A stretch of 64,000 nt of DNA from Clostridia bacterium. GTDB lineage: Bacteria > Bacillota > Clostridia > Oscillospirales > Acutalibacteraceae. Shown here one piece after another: positions 1 to 8,107 of this stretch. The notes beneath the pieces were generated by a model that saw only the letters and a program-made list of their open reading frames with translations, made no database searches and was not told where the DNA came from. Made by a program: the position numbers and the translations under genes. The DNA lies in NCBI GenBank assembly GCA_017451425.1, contig JAFSPP010000014.1, forward strand, positions 1-64,000, in the 5' to 3' direction. Each line of letters begins with the position of its first letter. The first letter of the stretch is position 1.

Positions 1-1214
1 AGGCCGGCCTTGATGGTTTTGGGGTCAAGGTTGTCGGCCGTGTCGAGGCGCGTGTGGTAGTAGCGCGCGGGCGTGGGGTCCATTGCTGCAAGGCAGCAGG
101 CCTTTATGCCGCCCTGCGCAAGCGCCGCAGCGTCGGACGAGCCGAAGAAGACATTGGCATAAGGCAGGTCAAGGCCGGCATTTTTTGAGGCCTCTTTTAC
201 GAGACCCGCGACCTTGGGGTCGAGTTTAACCGTGCCTGACATATCCTTGTTGTAGACACCCATGAAATCGTAGTCACGGAGTGTGTCCGTGCAAATACAG
301 ATTGTCTCGATGTCCTCCTTTGAGAACTCGTCGGTATGGAGCTTCGCGAAGGCTTTCGCGCCGCGAAGTCCGGCCTCCTCGCATCCGGTGGACATGCACA
401 CAACCTCGGTGTTTTCGAAACGTATGTCATTGTCCTTTAAAAACTGCATTACGGCCATTGAGCCGAAAACACCTGTCAGGTTGTCATTGGCACCCGGCAC
501 AACGAGTTTCCAGTTTACAAACCTCGTTATCAGGACCATCTCGGGGATGGTGATGAAGAGGAATATAAGCGCTATGACCTTCAGCACGCCTGTCGTGCAG
601 AGACCGCAGAGCAGAAGAATCGCTATTATAAGGTCCGCGACAAGACAGACAATGCCGATTGCGATGATTGTAGTCAGCAGTCTGCCTCCGCCGAGATATG
701 TATAGCGCCACTCGTATGCGGAGTCAATGTGGCCGGAGAAGACTATTCTCTTCTTTGTCTCCCCCGCTGCCCTGCGCGTGCAGATGACATTAGATGATTC
801 ACGCTCCGGGAAGAGAGGGTCAAGGAACTCCTTATAGAAGAGGAACTCTCCGAGAATGCACGCGACTGAGACAAGCGTGAAGAGCAATCCGACCCATACG
901 GCCGCAAGACCCTTAGAACCGAAGTCTCCGAGTATTGCGAGAATCATGGATATGGCGGCGAGGAACATGCAGACGCCGTCTATGAGCACCCATCCCATGA
1001 AGGCCTTGGGATGAAGTTTAAACGGCTCCCTGACGACCTCGTCGGCCGTGGCCTTCATGTGCTCGGCGACATAGTCCTGCGCCCTGCGCTCGGACTCCTC
1101 GCCGGACTCACGGGGACCTATGGTCCCTATGACGTTTTTTATCTGTTCCTCAACATAGCCTGAATACTTATCAAGCTGTGCGTCAAAATTGTTTACGGCT
1201 TCTTTAGCAAGCAT
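1..1214 (-). CDS. Membrane-embedded M28 family metallopeptidase, C-terminus cut by window edge
   Basis: The frame is open from the ATG at 1214 to the window start, so the gene is partial (about 404 codons seen, no stop). It reads as a zinc-dependent aminopeptidase-type M28 protein: GHIDSAYEW, GANDNLTG, CEEAGLRG, CTDTLRD and a late YYHTRLDT carry the expected His/Asp/Glu/Asp/His metal ligands. Hydrophobic segments lie before the first ligand and again between the GHIDS and GANDN motifs, so the catalytic fold appears interrupted by membrane helices. GGAGG precedes the ATG. It is a tandem paralogue of the next gene, whose TAA ends one base upstream of this start, so the two are surely co-transcribed. 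The substrate is unknown; an exopeptidase acting at the membrane is an inference. Confidence 0.85.
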   Translation of the reverse strand, partial: MLAKEAVNNFDAQLDKYSGYVEEQIKNVIGTIGPRESGEESERRAQDYVAEHMKATADEVVREPFKLHPKAFMGWVLIDGVCMFLAAISMILAILGDFGSKGLAAVWVGLLFTLVSVACILGEFLFYKEFLDPLFPERESSNVICTRRAAGETKKRIVFSGHIDSAYEWRYTYLGGGRLLTTIIAIGIVCLVADLIIAILLLCGLCTTGVLKVIALIFLFITIPEMVLITRFVNWKLVVPGANDNLTGVFGSMAVMQFLKDNDIRFENTEVVCMSTGCEEAGLRGAKAFAKLHTDEFSKEDIETICICTDTLRDYDFMGVYNKDMSGTVKLDPKVAGLVKEASKNAGLDLPYANVFFGSSDAAALAQGGIKACCLAAMDPTPARYYHTRLDTADNLDPKTIKAG

Positions 1215-1215
1215 C

Positions 1216-2463
1216 TTATGCCTCCTGCTTTGCGCCCTGATCGAACTTGTCAAGGACTCTGACAGATACGGCATAGCAGTCGGCAAGACCGCCGGCGTTC
1301 ATATTGGTGTATGTGTCCTTGCGGGTATGATAGTAGGACTCAAGCTTGTGGTTGAGGCCTGTGATACCCGTTGAACGGAAACCGCCCTGTGCGAATGCTG
1401 CGTTGTCCGTAGCTCCGCCGAGAGGCGGTACCATGCCCTTGTTGCAAAGAATATCAAGTTCCTGCGCAGCTTCCATAAAGAGGTCTGAGACATCCTTGTC
1501 GGCCTTAACCGTGGCATTGAGGTCGCGGTAGTTTACAAGGAGATATTTCGGATCGTAGATTGTGTCGTATGAGTAGATGAATGTGGGAACATCCCTGTAC
1601 TCACCCTTGTGAGCCTCGCACCATGCCTTCGCGCCGCGAAGACCGGCTTCCTCTGAACCTGTGAGGATAACACCTACCTCTGTGTTTTCGAGCTCAATAC
1701 CGGCATCCTTCATGGCCTTGAGTATGGAGATACCCATATAGCAGCCTGTGAGGTTGTCGTTTGCGCCGTCGACAACGCGGTAGGGATTCCACATGAAGAA
1801 CATGTAAATCCAGAACGGAGTAAAGAGAATGCCCCATGTACTGAGCTTCCAGATAAGTTCCGAAGCTCCGCCGTTTGCGATCACGATTATTGAAAGAACA
1901 AGGTAATAGAGCGCGCCTATTGCCGAGATGATTATAAGGCTCTCGAAGAGAACACCGCCGCCTATGTAGTTGGCGGGCCATTCCCAGGCAGCATCCGGAT
2001 GACCGTTGAAGAAGATTCTTCTCTTGACTTCACCCTTGCATGACTTTATGGCTGTAACGTTTGTGCCTGTCTTCTTCGGGAACATGAAGTCAACAATCTT
2101 CTTGTAGATACCGAACTGCAGGAACGCGAGCAGGAAGCCGAGAGCTATGAGTATCGTCGATACGATGTAAGCCACGGGCCCTGTTCCGAATCTGAAGAAA
2201 GCGACAGCTATGAAAATCAGTGAGAACGTGATGTGAATCCAGCCGTAGAAAGAGCCGGGGTTCTCATCAAATGACTCAATTTCAACTGTCTCACATCCGC
2301 AGTCCTTCTTCAGCACATCAGCCATGTACTCACAGGCTGCGCGCTCGCCCTCCGAACCGGGATCGCGTTTCGGAAGGTCCTTGCAGATATGCGTGATTTC
2401 TTTAATCATATACTGCGCGGATTGATCTTTCTGTGCTATTAAAGCATCAAACTTTTCACTCAT
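1216..2463 (-). CDS. Membrane-embedded M28 family metallopeptidase
   Basis: 415 residues. M28 metal-binding motifs are GHPDAAWEW (His155), DGANDNLTG (Asp236), GSEEAGLRG (Glu271/272), Asp300 in SYDTIYD, and His379 in YYHTRKDT. Four hydrophobic segments occur in two pairs, near residues 73-90 and 97-118, and near 170-197 and 208-225. The second pair separates the first two metal ligands, which in ordinary M28 enzymes are close together. An even number of helices would keep all catalytic pieces on one face of the membrane. GGGGG lies eight bases before the ATG. It sits between the DUF362 gene upstream and its own paralogue downstream. A peptidase role is well supported; substrate and topology are not visible. 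Confidence 0.88.
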   Translation of the reverse strand: MSEKFDALIAQKDQSAQYMIKEITHICKDLPKRDPGSEGERAACEYMADVLKKDCGCETVEIESFDENPGSFYGWIHITFSLIFIAVAFFRFGTGPVAYIVSTILIALGFLLAFLQFGIYKKIVDFMFPKKTGTNVTAIKSCKGEVKRRIFFNGHPDAAWEWPANYIGGGVLFESLIIISAIGALYYLVLSIIVIANGGASELIWKLSTWGILFTPFWIYMFFMWNPYRVVDGANDNLTGCYMGISILKAMKDAGIELENTEVGVILTGSEEAGLRGAKAWCEAHKGEYRDVPTFIYSYDTIYDPKYLLVNYRDLNATVKADKDVSDLFMEAAQELDILCNKGMVPPLGGATDNAAFAQGGFRSTGITGLNHKLESYYHTRKDTYTNMNAGGLADCYAVSVRVLDKFDQGAKQEA

Positions 2464-2478
2464 CTTCTATGCCCCCTT

Positions 2479-4188
2479 TCAATGGTTAAGTCCGTCTTTA
2501 CCGTATTTCTTGTTTATGTTAAGCGGAAGTGCGCAGAGCATGAGATATGTCTGCATCACAGCCTGCTTTACTCTCTTTATGGGGCCCATCCTCGGCATCG
2601 GGACTGAGATGTAGTCCTTCTCCATATCTTTCTTGGAGAGCTTCGGAAGCGGGAACACCGCGTCGTTGTGTGAGAGAGTCGGAGCATCACACGGCTTGCC
2701 TCTTAATGCGCCGAGCGCACGGACAAGTATCATCTCGACAAGGCGAAGGCCTGTCGGAATAAGCCATGGATTGGCCGGGTTTACAATCGGGATTACGGAG
2801 CCGCCCGCCATACAAATGAGCGAGGCGCACTTCGCGGGATCCGCACAACCTGTGGCCTTCCAGAAGCATATATCACCGCAGGTTGCGAGAGTACAGTTGC
2901 CCATTCCGTACTTCTTCATAGGAAGGGCCTCGAGGTCCTCCTTGGTGTAAGGCTTGCCGTTCTTGTCCCACCAGTAGCGGGTACCGTTTACGACAATGCC
3001 GGGGCCTTCAATTACGCATACCTTTACGTTTTCGCCCTTCATTGATTTCTTGTGGTTGAAGAAATCAAGTCCGAACTTGACTGAAGCGAGACAGCCGCCT
3101 GTGCAGGCCTGTTCTATCTGGAGGACCATCTCAGGTGTTACGCTGTTCGGGTCAGTTATCTCAGGTACACCCGGGAGGTTATGTCCGGTAACGGCCATGA
3201 GGTTCGGGAATTCACGCGCTGTCTTCTCATCCATCAGGCTCGCTATTGCCGGACGGAAAGGCGTGACGGTTGTGTCGCCGATAATCTCGACCTTATCATC
3301 GCCGAAGTTACGTTTCGTAGCCTCGATAAGGAGTTTATTCTTTTCAGGGTCGAAGCCCATCATATAAGTCGTGATTCTGTCAGCCTCAACAGACTGGTTC
3401 GAAGCGACAATCTTGCCGACCTTTACGGGGTCAACCGGCGAAGGTGTGTTTCCTTCGCCGCCGATAATACCGTCGATTACGGTGAGATTGGGCTTGAAGA
3501 GATAAAGGAGGTCTGCGAGCTTCTTGTCAATGTCATGGGTGTGGTTCCTCTCACGAAGGAAGTACGGAATTGTACCCATAGCATTCTTAAAGCCGAGCGT
3601 AACGCCGGTGTAGAGGTTGGTTTTCATCTTCGGCACGGAGATATAGTACGCGTCGCCTCTGACAACCTCATCAAGAATCTTAGGCAGATAGACCTCGTTC
3701 ATTACCTCTGCTTTGGGAAGTATATAACGTACGACGGGCTGAAGTTCCATCGCTATGAGTCCGGTATTGTAATACTTCGCAATTTTGTCATAACCTGCGG
3801 CCTTGAAAGCCGTCTTTGTCGGATAGGGCTTGCCTGCCGACTCAATGATGGTTATGTTATCGTTGTACTGCTTGATGTAGGATACGACAGCCTCAAACAC
3901 ACGCGGGTCAGTGTTCTCGGGATAATCCTTCTTGTCGAGAGATACATTGTGATAGACGAAAACGAGGTTCGGTTTGATGAGAATCCTCTTGTAGTCCTTG
4001 AGTTCGTCGGTAAAATGTGTCTTCTCGTCCAGGTCATCAAGAGCGGCATATACCGTCTCCCTGATAGCCTTGATGTCCTTGCGCTTGAAATACTTCTTCG
4101 TTCCGTAGTACTTCGGAAGCGAAGTGAAGTTATTCATATAGTCAAGCTTCGGGGCATCCTTGATGATTACATAACTCTTTGAAGCCAT
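2479..4188 (-). CDS. DUF362 domain protein with cysteine-rich C-terminal part
   Basis: 569 residues, no signal peptide. DUF362 hallmarks are the KPNLV segment around residue 73, KMKTNLYTGVTLGFKNAMG around residue 195, and DGIIGGEGNTP. The C-terminal third contains about eleven cysteines, including CTGGC and a run of spaced cysteines around residues 435-470 (NCTLATCGDIC, GCADPAKC, LIC), which could bind an iron-sulfur cluster or other metal, though not in a classical ferredoxin spacing. Members of DUF362 are mostly uncharacterised; some are annotated as iron-sulfur proteins. It is the first gene of the operon with the two M28 peptidases (15-base gap). GGGGG lies seven bases before the ATG. The biochemical role is unknown. 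Confidence 0.85.
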   Translation of the reverse strand: MASKSYVIIKDAPKLDYMNNFTSLPKYYGTKKYFKRKDIKAIRETVYAALDDLDEKTHFTDELKDYKRILIKPNLVFVYHNVSLDKKDYPENTDPRVFEAVVSYIKQYNDNITIIESAGKPYPTKTAFKAAGYDKIAKYYNTGLIAMELQPVVRYILPKAEVMNEVYLPKILDEVVRGDAYYISVPKMKTNLYTGVTLGFKNAMGTIPYFLRERNHTHDIDKKLADLLYLFKPNLTVIDGIIGGEGNTPSPVDPVKVGKIVASNQSVEADRITTYMMGFDPEKNKLLIEATKRNFGDDKVEIIGDTTVTPFRPAIASLMDEKTAREFPNLMAVTGHNLPGVPEITDPNSVTPEMVLQIEQACTGGCLASVKFGLDFFNHKKSMKGENVKVCVIEGPGIVVNGTRYWWDKNGKPYTKEDLEALPMKKYGMGNCTLATCGDICFWKATGCADPAKCASLICMAGGSVIPIVNPANPWLIPTGLRLVEMILVRALGALRGKPCDAPTLSHNDAVFPLPKLSKKDMEKDYISVPMPRMGPIKRVKQAVMQTYLMLCALPLNINKKYGKDGLNH

Positions 4189-4217
4189 ATAATTACCCCC
4201 TTTAAAAATACACTATT

Positions 4218-4246
4218 ATTTTAACAAAAAAAGGTCTCTCTTACAA
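4218..4246 (-). promoter_or_regulatory. Sigma-A promoter for DUF362-M28-M28 operon
   Basis: TTGTAA (4241-4246), 17-base spacer, TAAAAT (4218-4223), read on the minus strand, about 30 bases upstream of the DUF362 start. The -35 box lies inside the hairpin that ends the opposite-side neighbour's transcript. Confidence 0.5.
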
Positions 4247-4255
4247 GAAACCTTT
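4230..4255 (-). terminator. Intrinsic terminator after pyridoxal kinase gene
   Basis: Minus-strand hairpin AAAGGT...ACCTTT with an inner TCTT/GAGA helix, followed by a run of T (TTTTTTTG). It closes the transporter-kinase operon. Confidence 0.7.
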
Positions 4256-4269
4256 CAATGTAATATATA

Positions 4270-5109
4270 TTATTTTTCAAGGAGTTTGAGGTACTTCGGG
4301 ATGGCCTCCTCGAAGTTTACTCCGTACCAGTTGTAGTTCGGATCATTCATCGTGCACCTTATGCACTCGAGCGTGTACTCAACCGCAACGGCAAGGGCCT
4401 CGTAGACGGTAAGTCCGTTCATGAGAGCACCCGTGAATGAGGAGGCATAGATGTCGCCCGTGCCGTGGAAGGAAACCGGAAGATGTTCGTTGTAGTACTC
4501 GAATATCTCATCCTTCTCTTTGTCATAGCACATGACACCGAGTTTGCCCTCTTCAAAGCTCATGCCGGTAAGTACGGCATAGCGCGGACCCAAAGCCGCA
4601 AGTTTTTTCAGAATGTTTTCAATATAGTCGCGTGAATAACCTTCACCGATGTATTCCTCGCCGAGCATAAAGCAGGCCTCGGTGAGGTTCGGAAGGATGA
4701 CGTCAGCCTTGGCGCAGACTGTGGCCATGGCCTTTGCGAAATCTTCAGTAAATCCTTTATAAAGGCAGCCGTTATCAGCCATGGCGGGATCGACGACAAT
4801 AGCCGTGTCCGGGCCTTTGAAGTCGTCGAAGAACTTCTTTACGAGATCTATCTGCTCGAAGGAGCCGAGATAGCCTGTATAAATGGCATCAAACCCGAAT
4901 TTTTCCTTTTTCCAATGCTCTGAAATCGGAGTGATTTCAGATGTCAGGTCGTGGAAGGTAAAACCTTCTTTGAAAGCGGTATGTGTTGACAATACCGCCG
5001 TAGGTAAAATTGCGGCTTCCACTCCCGCTGCTGAAATAATGGGCAGTGCTACGGTGAGCGAGCACTTTCCTACACAGGAGATATCCTGGATTGAGACAAT
5101 GCGCGTCAT
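4270..5109 (-). CDS. pdxY: Pyridoxal/pyridoxamine kinase (PdxY type)
   Basis: 279 residues, usual length for the family. Phosphorylates pyridoxal or pyridoxamine with ATP in vitamin B6 salvage. The N-terminal SIQDISCVGKCSLT, the segment TAVLSTHTAF and the late GTGDIYASSF motif (Asp as catalytic base, Gly for the anion hole) fit the PdxK/PdxY ribokinase-fold family. The sibling HMP kinase ThiD shares the fold, but the SIQD start and STHT segment favour PdxY. The start codon overlaps the stop of the upstream transporter by four bases (ATGA), so translation is coupled. A joint job, with the transporter moving a B6 vitamer, is only suggested by context. Confidence 0.85.
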   Translation of the reverse strand: MTRIVSIQDISCVGKCSLTVALPIISAAGVEAAILPTAVLSTHTAFKEGFTFHDLTSEITPISEHWKKEKFGFDAIYTGYLGSFEQIDLVKKFFDDFKGPDTAIVVDPAMADNGCLYKGFTEDFAKAMATVCAKADVILPNLTEACFMLGEEYIGEGYSRDYIENILKKLAALGPRYAVLTGMSFEEGKLGVMCYDKEKDEIFEYYNEHLPVSFHGTGDIYASSFTGALMNGLTVYEALAVAVEYTLECIRCTMNDPNYNWYGVNFEEAIPKYLKLLEK

Positions 5110-6029
5110 TGCTCTTTCACCTCTTCTTTCTTGTTCTTTGAAGGCAGTTGTGATATCACTATCGCCGCCAGCATTATAAGACTTCCGATATATTCCCTTA
5201 CCGTCATCGCCTCATGCAGGAACAGAGCTCCCGTCAGCGCTGCGAACACGGACTCCATACAGAGTATGAGTGAGACAATCGAAATGTTTGTACCTTTTTG
5301 AGAGAAAATCTGCAGTGTATAAGCCACACCGCTCGACAATATTGCGGTGTACAGCAGAGGGCCGATGGTGTCCCCTACCATACCGGGTTCGGGGATCTGT
5401 CTGAAGGCGAGCATGAATCCCGCACAGACAACAGTCGCTACCGCGAACTCAAAACAGGACAGACGGACGGCATCCACCCGGAGGGAATACTTGTCAACGA
5501 AGGTCATCTGCACGGCATATGTCACCGCACAAAGAATGAGATATATGTCTGTCTTTTCTATGGTAAAGCCGTCCTTTATACAGAGAAGATAAAGGCCGAT
5601 TACGGCTATGAATATGCAAAGCCAGATACGAGCCGGCTGGCGCTTGCCGATTACCATTCCGATAATCGGAATGATGACGATGTAAAGAGCCGTCAGAAAG
5701 CCTGCCTTACCTGCTCCCGAGCCAATTCCCAGCTGCTGGAAATTCATGGCGACTGCGAGCGTAATGCCGCAGAGTATACCGCCCTTTACCATCTCCTTGT
5801 CGGAATGTTTGTAATCCGGTTCGAAGTTCGGATTCTTCTTCCTGATGAAATCAAAGACAAAGACCAGGATGACGAGAAAAGGAACCGCAAAGAGATTGCG
5901 GAAGGTATTGAAAGCAAACGGCGGCATTCTGTCTGCGCCGAGATACTGGGCCGCAAAGGCGGAACCCCAGATGAAAGCCGCGATAAGCGGCAGTATTGTC
6001 TGTCGTACGAAACTTGTATTTGAATTCAT
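5106..6029 (-). CDS. EamA/DMT superfamily transporter
   Basis: 307 residues with about ten hydrophobic segments arranged as two repeats of five, each repeat starting with an EamA-like segment (PLIAAFIWGSAFAAQYLG near the N-terminus; YAVQMTFVDKY near the middle). Family members export or import small metabolites; substrate unknown. It overlaps pdxY by four bases. There is no ribosome binding site upstream: the minus-strand bases before the ATG are A/T-rich and a TTGAAA-17-TAAAAT promoter ends only eight bases before the ATG, so the transcript is predicted to be leaderless or nearly so. A charged C-terminal tail (NKKEEVKEQ) is probably cytoplasmic. Confidence 0.85.
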   Translation of the reverse strand: MNSNTSFVRQTILPLIAAFIWGSAFAAQYLGADRMPPFAFNTFRNLFAVPFLVILVFVFDFIRKKNPNFEPDYKHSDKEMVKGGILCGITLAVAMNFQQLGIGSGAGKAGFLTALYIVIIPIIGMVIGKRQPARIWLCIFIAVIGLYLLCIKDGFTIEKTDIYLILCAVTYAVQMTFVDKYSLRVDAVRLSCFEFAVATVVCAGFMLAFRQIPEPGMVGDTIGPLLYTAILSSGVAYTLQIFSQKGTNISIVSLILCMESVFAALTGALFLHEAMTVREYIGSLIMLAAIVISQLPSKNKKEEVKEQ

Positions 6030-6037
6030 AATATAAG

Positions 6038-6066
6038 ATTTTAGTGTAATACACGTCCTATTTCAA
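6038..6066 (-). promoter_or_regulatory. Promoter giving an almost leaderless transporter mRNA
   Basis: TTGAAA (6061-6066), 17-base spacer, TAAAAT (6038-6043) on the minus strand. The expected start point is near 6031, 1-3 bases before the ATG at 6029. Confidence 0.6.
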
Positions 6067-6084
6067 GAGAAAGTTTATCAATGT

Positions 6085-6334
6085 AAAGATTAAAGGCGGC
6101 AACTTACGTTGCCGCCTTTCTGACTATTTCATTGGAGTTTACCTCACAGTTTAATTCCGAAAAAAGACTTAACTGTTCTTTGGACTCACCCTTTCAAATT
6201 ATTTCAGGTTAAACATCCGGTGGATTGTCCTCAAGTTGAATCATAACGTACCAACTCCGTTTTTAGTCTAGTCGCTAAAACCTCGATTGTACATTGGAAT
6301 CAATCCCTTCTTTATAAATTCGGAACCTTTTCTT
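6085..6334 (-). ncRNA. Unassigned structured RNA with its own promoter and terminator
   Basis: This 398-base space between genes has no plausible ORF. On the minus strand a near-perfect promoter starts a transcript near 6334 that ends in a strong hairpin at 6092-6119, giving an RNA of about 245 bases. Complementary segments suggest an ordered fold: TTCCGAA (6319-6325) with TTCGGAA (6155-6161); GGATTG (6301-6306) with CAATCC (6222-6227); hairpin TTTTAG/CTAAAA (6275-6280, 6261-6266); hairpin AGTTG/CAACT (6252-6256, 6234-6238). I do not see the signatures of tmRNA, SRP RNA or T-box. Candidates are 6S RNA, a raiA-type RNA, or a riboswitch leader for the transporter downstream. Transcription is well supported; identity is not. 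Confidence 0.65.
6092..6119 (-). terminator. Terminator of the structured RNA
   Basis: Perfect 12-base inverted repeat AAAGGCGGCAAC / GTTGCCGCCTTT with a four-base loop, followed on the minus strand by AATCTTT. The tail is only moderately T-rich. Confidence 0.75.
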
Positions 6335-6340
6335 GTCTCC

Positions 6341-6369
6341 AATATAACACCGTTTCCGGTATATGTCAA
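6341..6369 (-). promoter_or_regulatory. Strong sigma-A promoter of the structured RNA
   Basis: TTGACA (6364-6369), exactly 17 bases, TATATT (6341-6346) on the minus strand. A perfect -35 with a near-perfect -10 is among the best promoters in the window. The spacer contains CCG GAAA CGG, a tiny palindrome. Confidence 0.8.
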
Positions 6370-6427
6370 CATTTTCTACAAAAAATATTTGTTATTTTTT
6401 AGACAATTATGCAATATGTACAAATGT

Positions 6428-8086
6428 CTATATTGTTGCGGGATTTATCGGCGGTGCATCCGGACCATCGTAGTAGTAGCGTACATTCGCGGCCTGTGCA
6501 ATGTTCAGAGCGTGATCGGCTACACGTTCGAGGTCGGTCAGAGTCTCTACGAAGATGAGGCCCTGTGAGGAATGGCATTCGCCGTCGTGCAGACGTTTGA
6601 CGTGATTGTCCTTCATGACATCTACGAGATCGTCTACCGCCTGCTCCTCAAGGTAGATCTTGTTGTAGGCATCCTGAGAGGGCTCGAAGAGGTGGATGCA
6701 TGCATCGTTGAGAATATTTATGACATCGGTTACGAGCTCTTTAAGCTCAATCATGGCGTCATTGGAGAAAGGTTTATTCTCCTCTTTCATGCGGTTTGCG
6801 TAATCGATCATATTCTCGGCATGGTCGCCTATACGCTCAAGGTCGGTCGTGACATGGAACAGATGACCTATGTGAGCTGCGTCCTGCTCAGAGAGATTGA
6901 GGGACGAGCAGCGGATGAGCGCATCCGTTATGGCCTTATTAAGGAAGTCTATGGTCTTTTCAACCTTCATGAACTTCGCCTTGTCATAGGTCTCATCCGC
7001 AAAGAAGGTATCCGTTGCCGTCTTGAGGTTCTGCTTTGTGAGATCCTGCATACGGCGGATTTCCGCGTCTATCTGAGGGATGCATGTTACGGCTGAAGCA
7101 AGGCCGGCCTCGGTGATATACTCGAGTTTTCCGTCCTCGTGCTCCTTGTCCTCACCGCGTATTATCTTACGTGAGAGCCATGCGATCTGGTTTGCTATCG
7201 GGAATGTGACGAAGCACATGAGAATGCTGAACAATGTATTGGCGTTCGCCATCTGGCGGCTCGGGTCGGACGAAGTGGACTGAATGAGTCCGACAGCCTG
7301 GGGAAGCAGAAGGATGATGGCCATGAAAACGATTGCGCCTATTGTCTCTATTTCAACAACAATCGCCGCGACGCGCTTTGCGTCCTTGCGGCCGCCTATT
7401 GAGGCGAGAATCGGAGCTATTGAAGCACCTATGTTCATACCGAGCATAATGTAAAGGGCCGGTGTGAAGTCAATTGCTCCGGCAAGGAGCATCATCTGCA
7501 AGATACCGACTGATGCGGATACACTCTGCATTACGGCAGTGAAGATGACACCGAAGAGAACGCCGAGAAGCGGGTTCTCAAGGTTGGCAATTATCCTCTG
7601 GAACGACTCCATTTCACGGAGAGGTGTCATGGCACCGGACATCATGCCGAGACCGAGGAATAAAATACCGAGGCTCGCTACAACTGTGCCTAAGTACTTC
7701 ACTCTCTGATTCTTTATAAACATTGTTACAAAGACACCGGCAAAGATAAGTATGGTAGCGTAGTCCGAAATGTGGAACGCGATGAGCTGACCAGTGATCG
7801 TAGTACCTATCTTGGCACCGATGATAATACCGACTGTGCGCTCAAGCTGCATCAGGCCCGCATTTACAAAGCCCACGGCCATTGAACATATGGCGTTGGA
7901 ACTCTGGATGAGAGCCGTGAGGCCCGCACCTACAAGTACGGCAACAAAGCGCTTCTCGGTAAGTTTCGCAAGTATCTTTTTAAGATATTCGCCCGCCATC
8001 TCCTTTAAGGCGTCGGTCATCGAGTTCATTCCGAAAATGAACATCGCGATACCGCCGATAAGGGTGGCTACATTCTGAAAAGTCAT
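6428..8086 (-). CDS. Na/phosphate cotransporter family protein with PhoU-like C-terminal domain
   Basis: 552 residues. The N-terminal half holds two Na/Pi-cotransporter repeats with the typical QSS motif (ALIQSSNAICSM near residue 63, and a second VMQSVSASVGIL near residue 188) within hydrophobic helices. From about residue 330 the protein is soluble and helical with two PhoU-like segments containing DLERIGDHAENM and DLERVADHALNI, the metal/phosphate-regulatory signature. It probably imports phosphate with sodium, with the tail as a sensor. It follows pfkA by 21 bases and has a GGAGA site, so the two are probably co-transcribed; phosphate supply next to a phosphate-consuming glycolytic step is a reasonable link. 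Confidence 0.88.
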   Translation of the reverse strand: MTFQNVATLIGGIAMFIFGMNSMTDALKEMAGEYLKKILAKLTEKRFVAVLVGAGLTALIQSSNAICSMAVGFVNAGLMQLERTVGIIIGAKIGTTITGQLIAFHISDYATILIFAGVFVTMFIKNQRVKYLGTVVASLGILFLGLGMMSGAMTPLREMESFQRIIANLENPLLGVLFGVIFTAVMQSVSASVGILQMMLLAGAIDFTPALYIMLGMNIGASIAPILASIGGRKDAKRVAAIVVEIETIGAIVFMAIILLLPQAVGLIQSTSSDPSRQMANANTLFSILMCFVTFPIANQIAWLSRKIIRGEDKEHEDGKLEYITEAGLASAVTCIPQIDAEIRRMQDLTKQNLKTATDTFFADETYDKAKFMKVEKTIDFLNKAITDALIRCSSLNLSEQDAAHIGHLFHVTTDLERIGDHAENMIDYANRMKEENKPFSNDAMIELKELVTDVINILNDACIHLFEPSQDAYNKIYLEEQAVDDLVDVMKDNHVKRLHDGECHSSQGLIFVETLTDLERVADHALNIAQAANVRYYYDGPDAPPINPATI

Positions 8087-8107
8087 TCATTATCTCCTGT
8101 TCTTTAA

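Noticed and set aside
3181-4182. Long plus-strand open frame opposite the DUF362 gene (333 codons)
   Set aside because: It lies fully antisense to a well-supported gene, shows no known motif and has no ribosome site; it is a by-product of codon bias.
5298-6023. Plus-strand open frame of 241 codons opposite the EamA gene
   Set aside because: Antisense shadow without family resemblance or ribosome binding site.
6370-6427. A/T-rich inverted stretch after the Na/Pi gene as a terminator
   Set aside because: Only a weak five-base stem (AGACA/TGTCT) with a large loop; not enough to call, although the gene needs an end before the RNA promoter.
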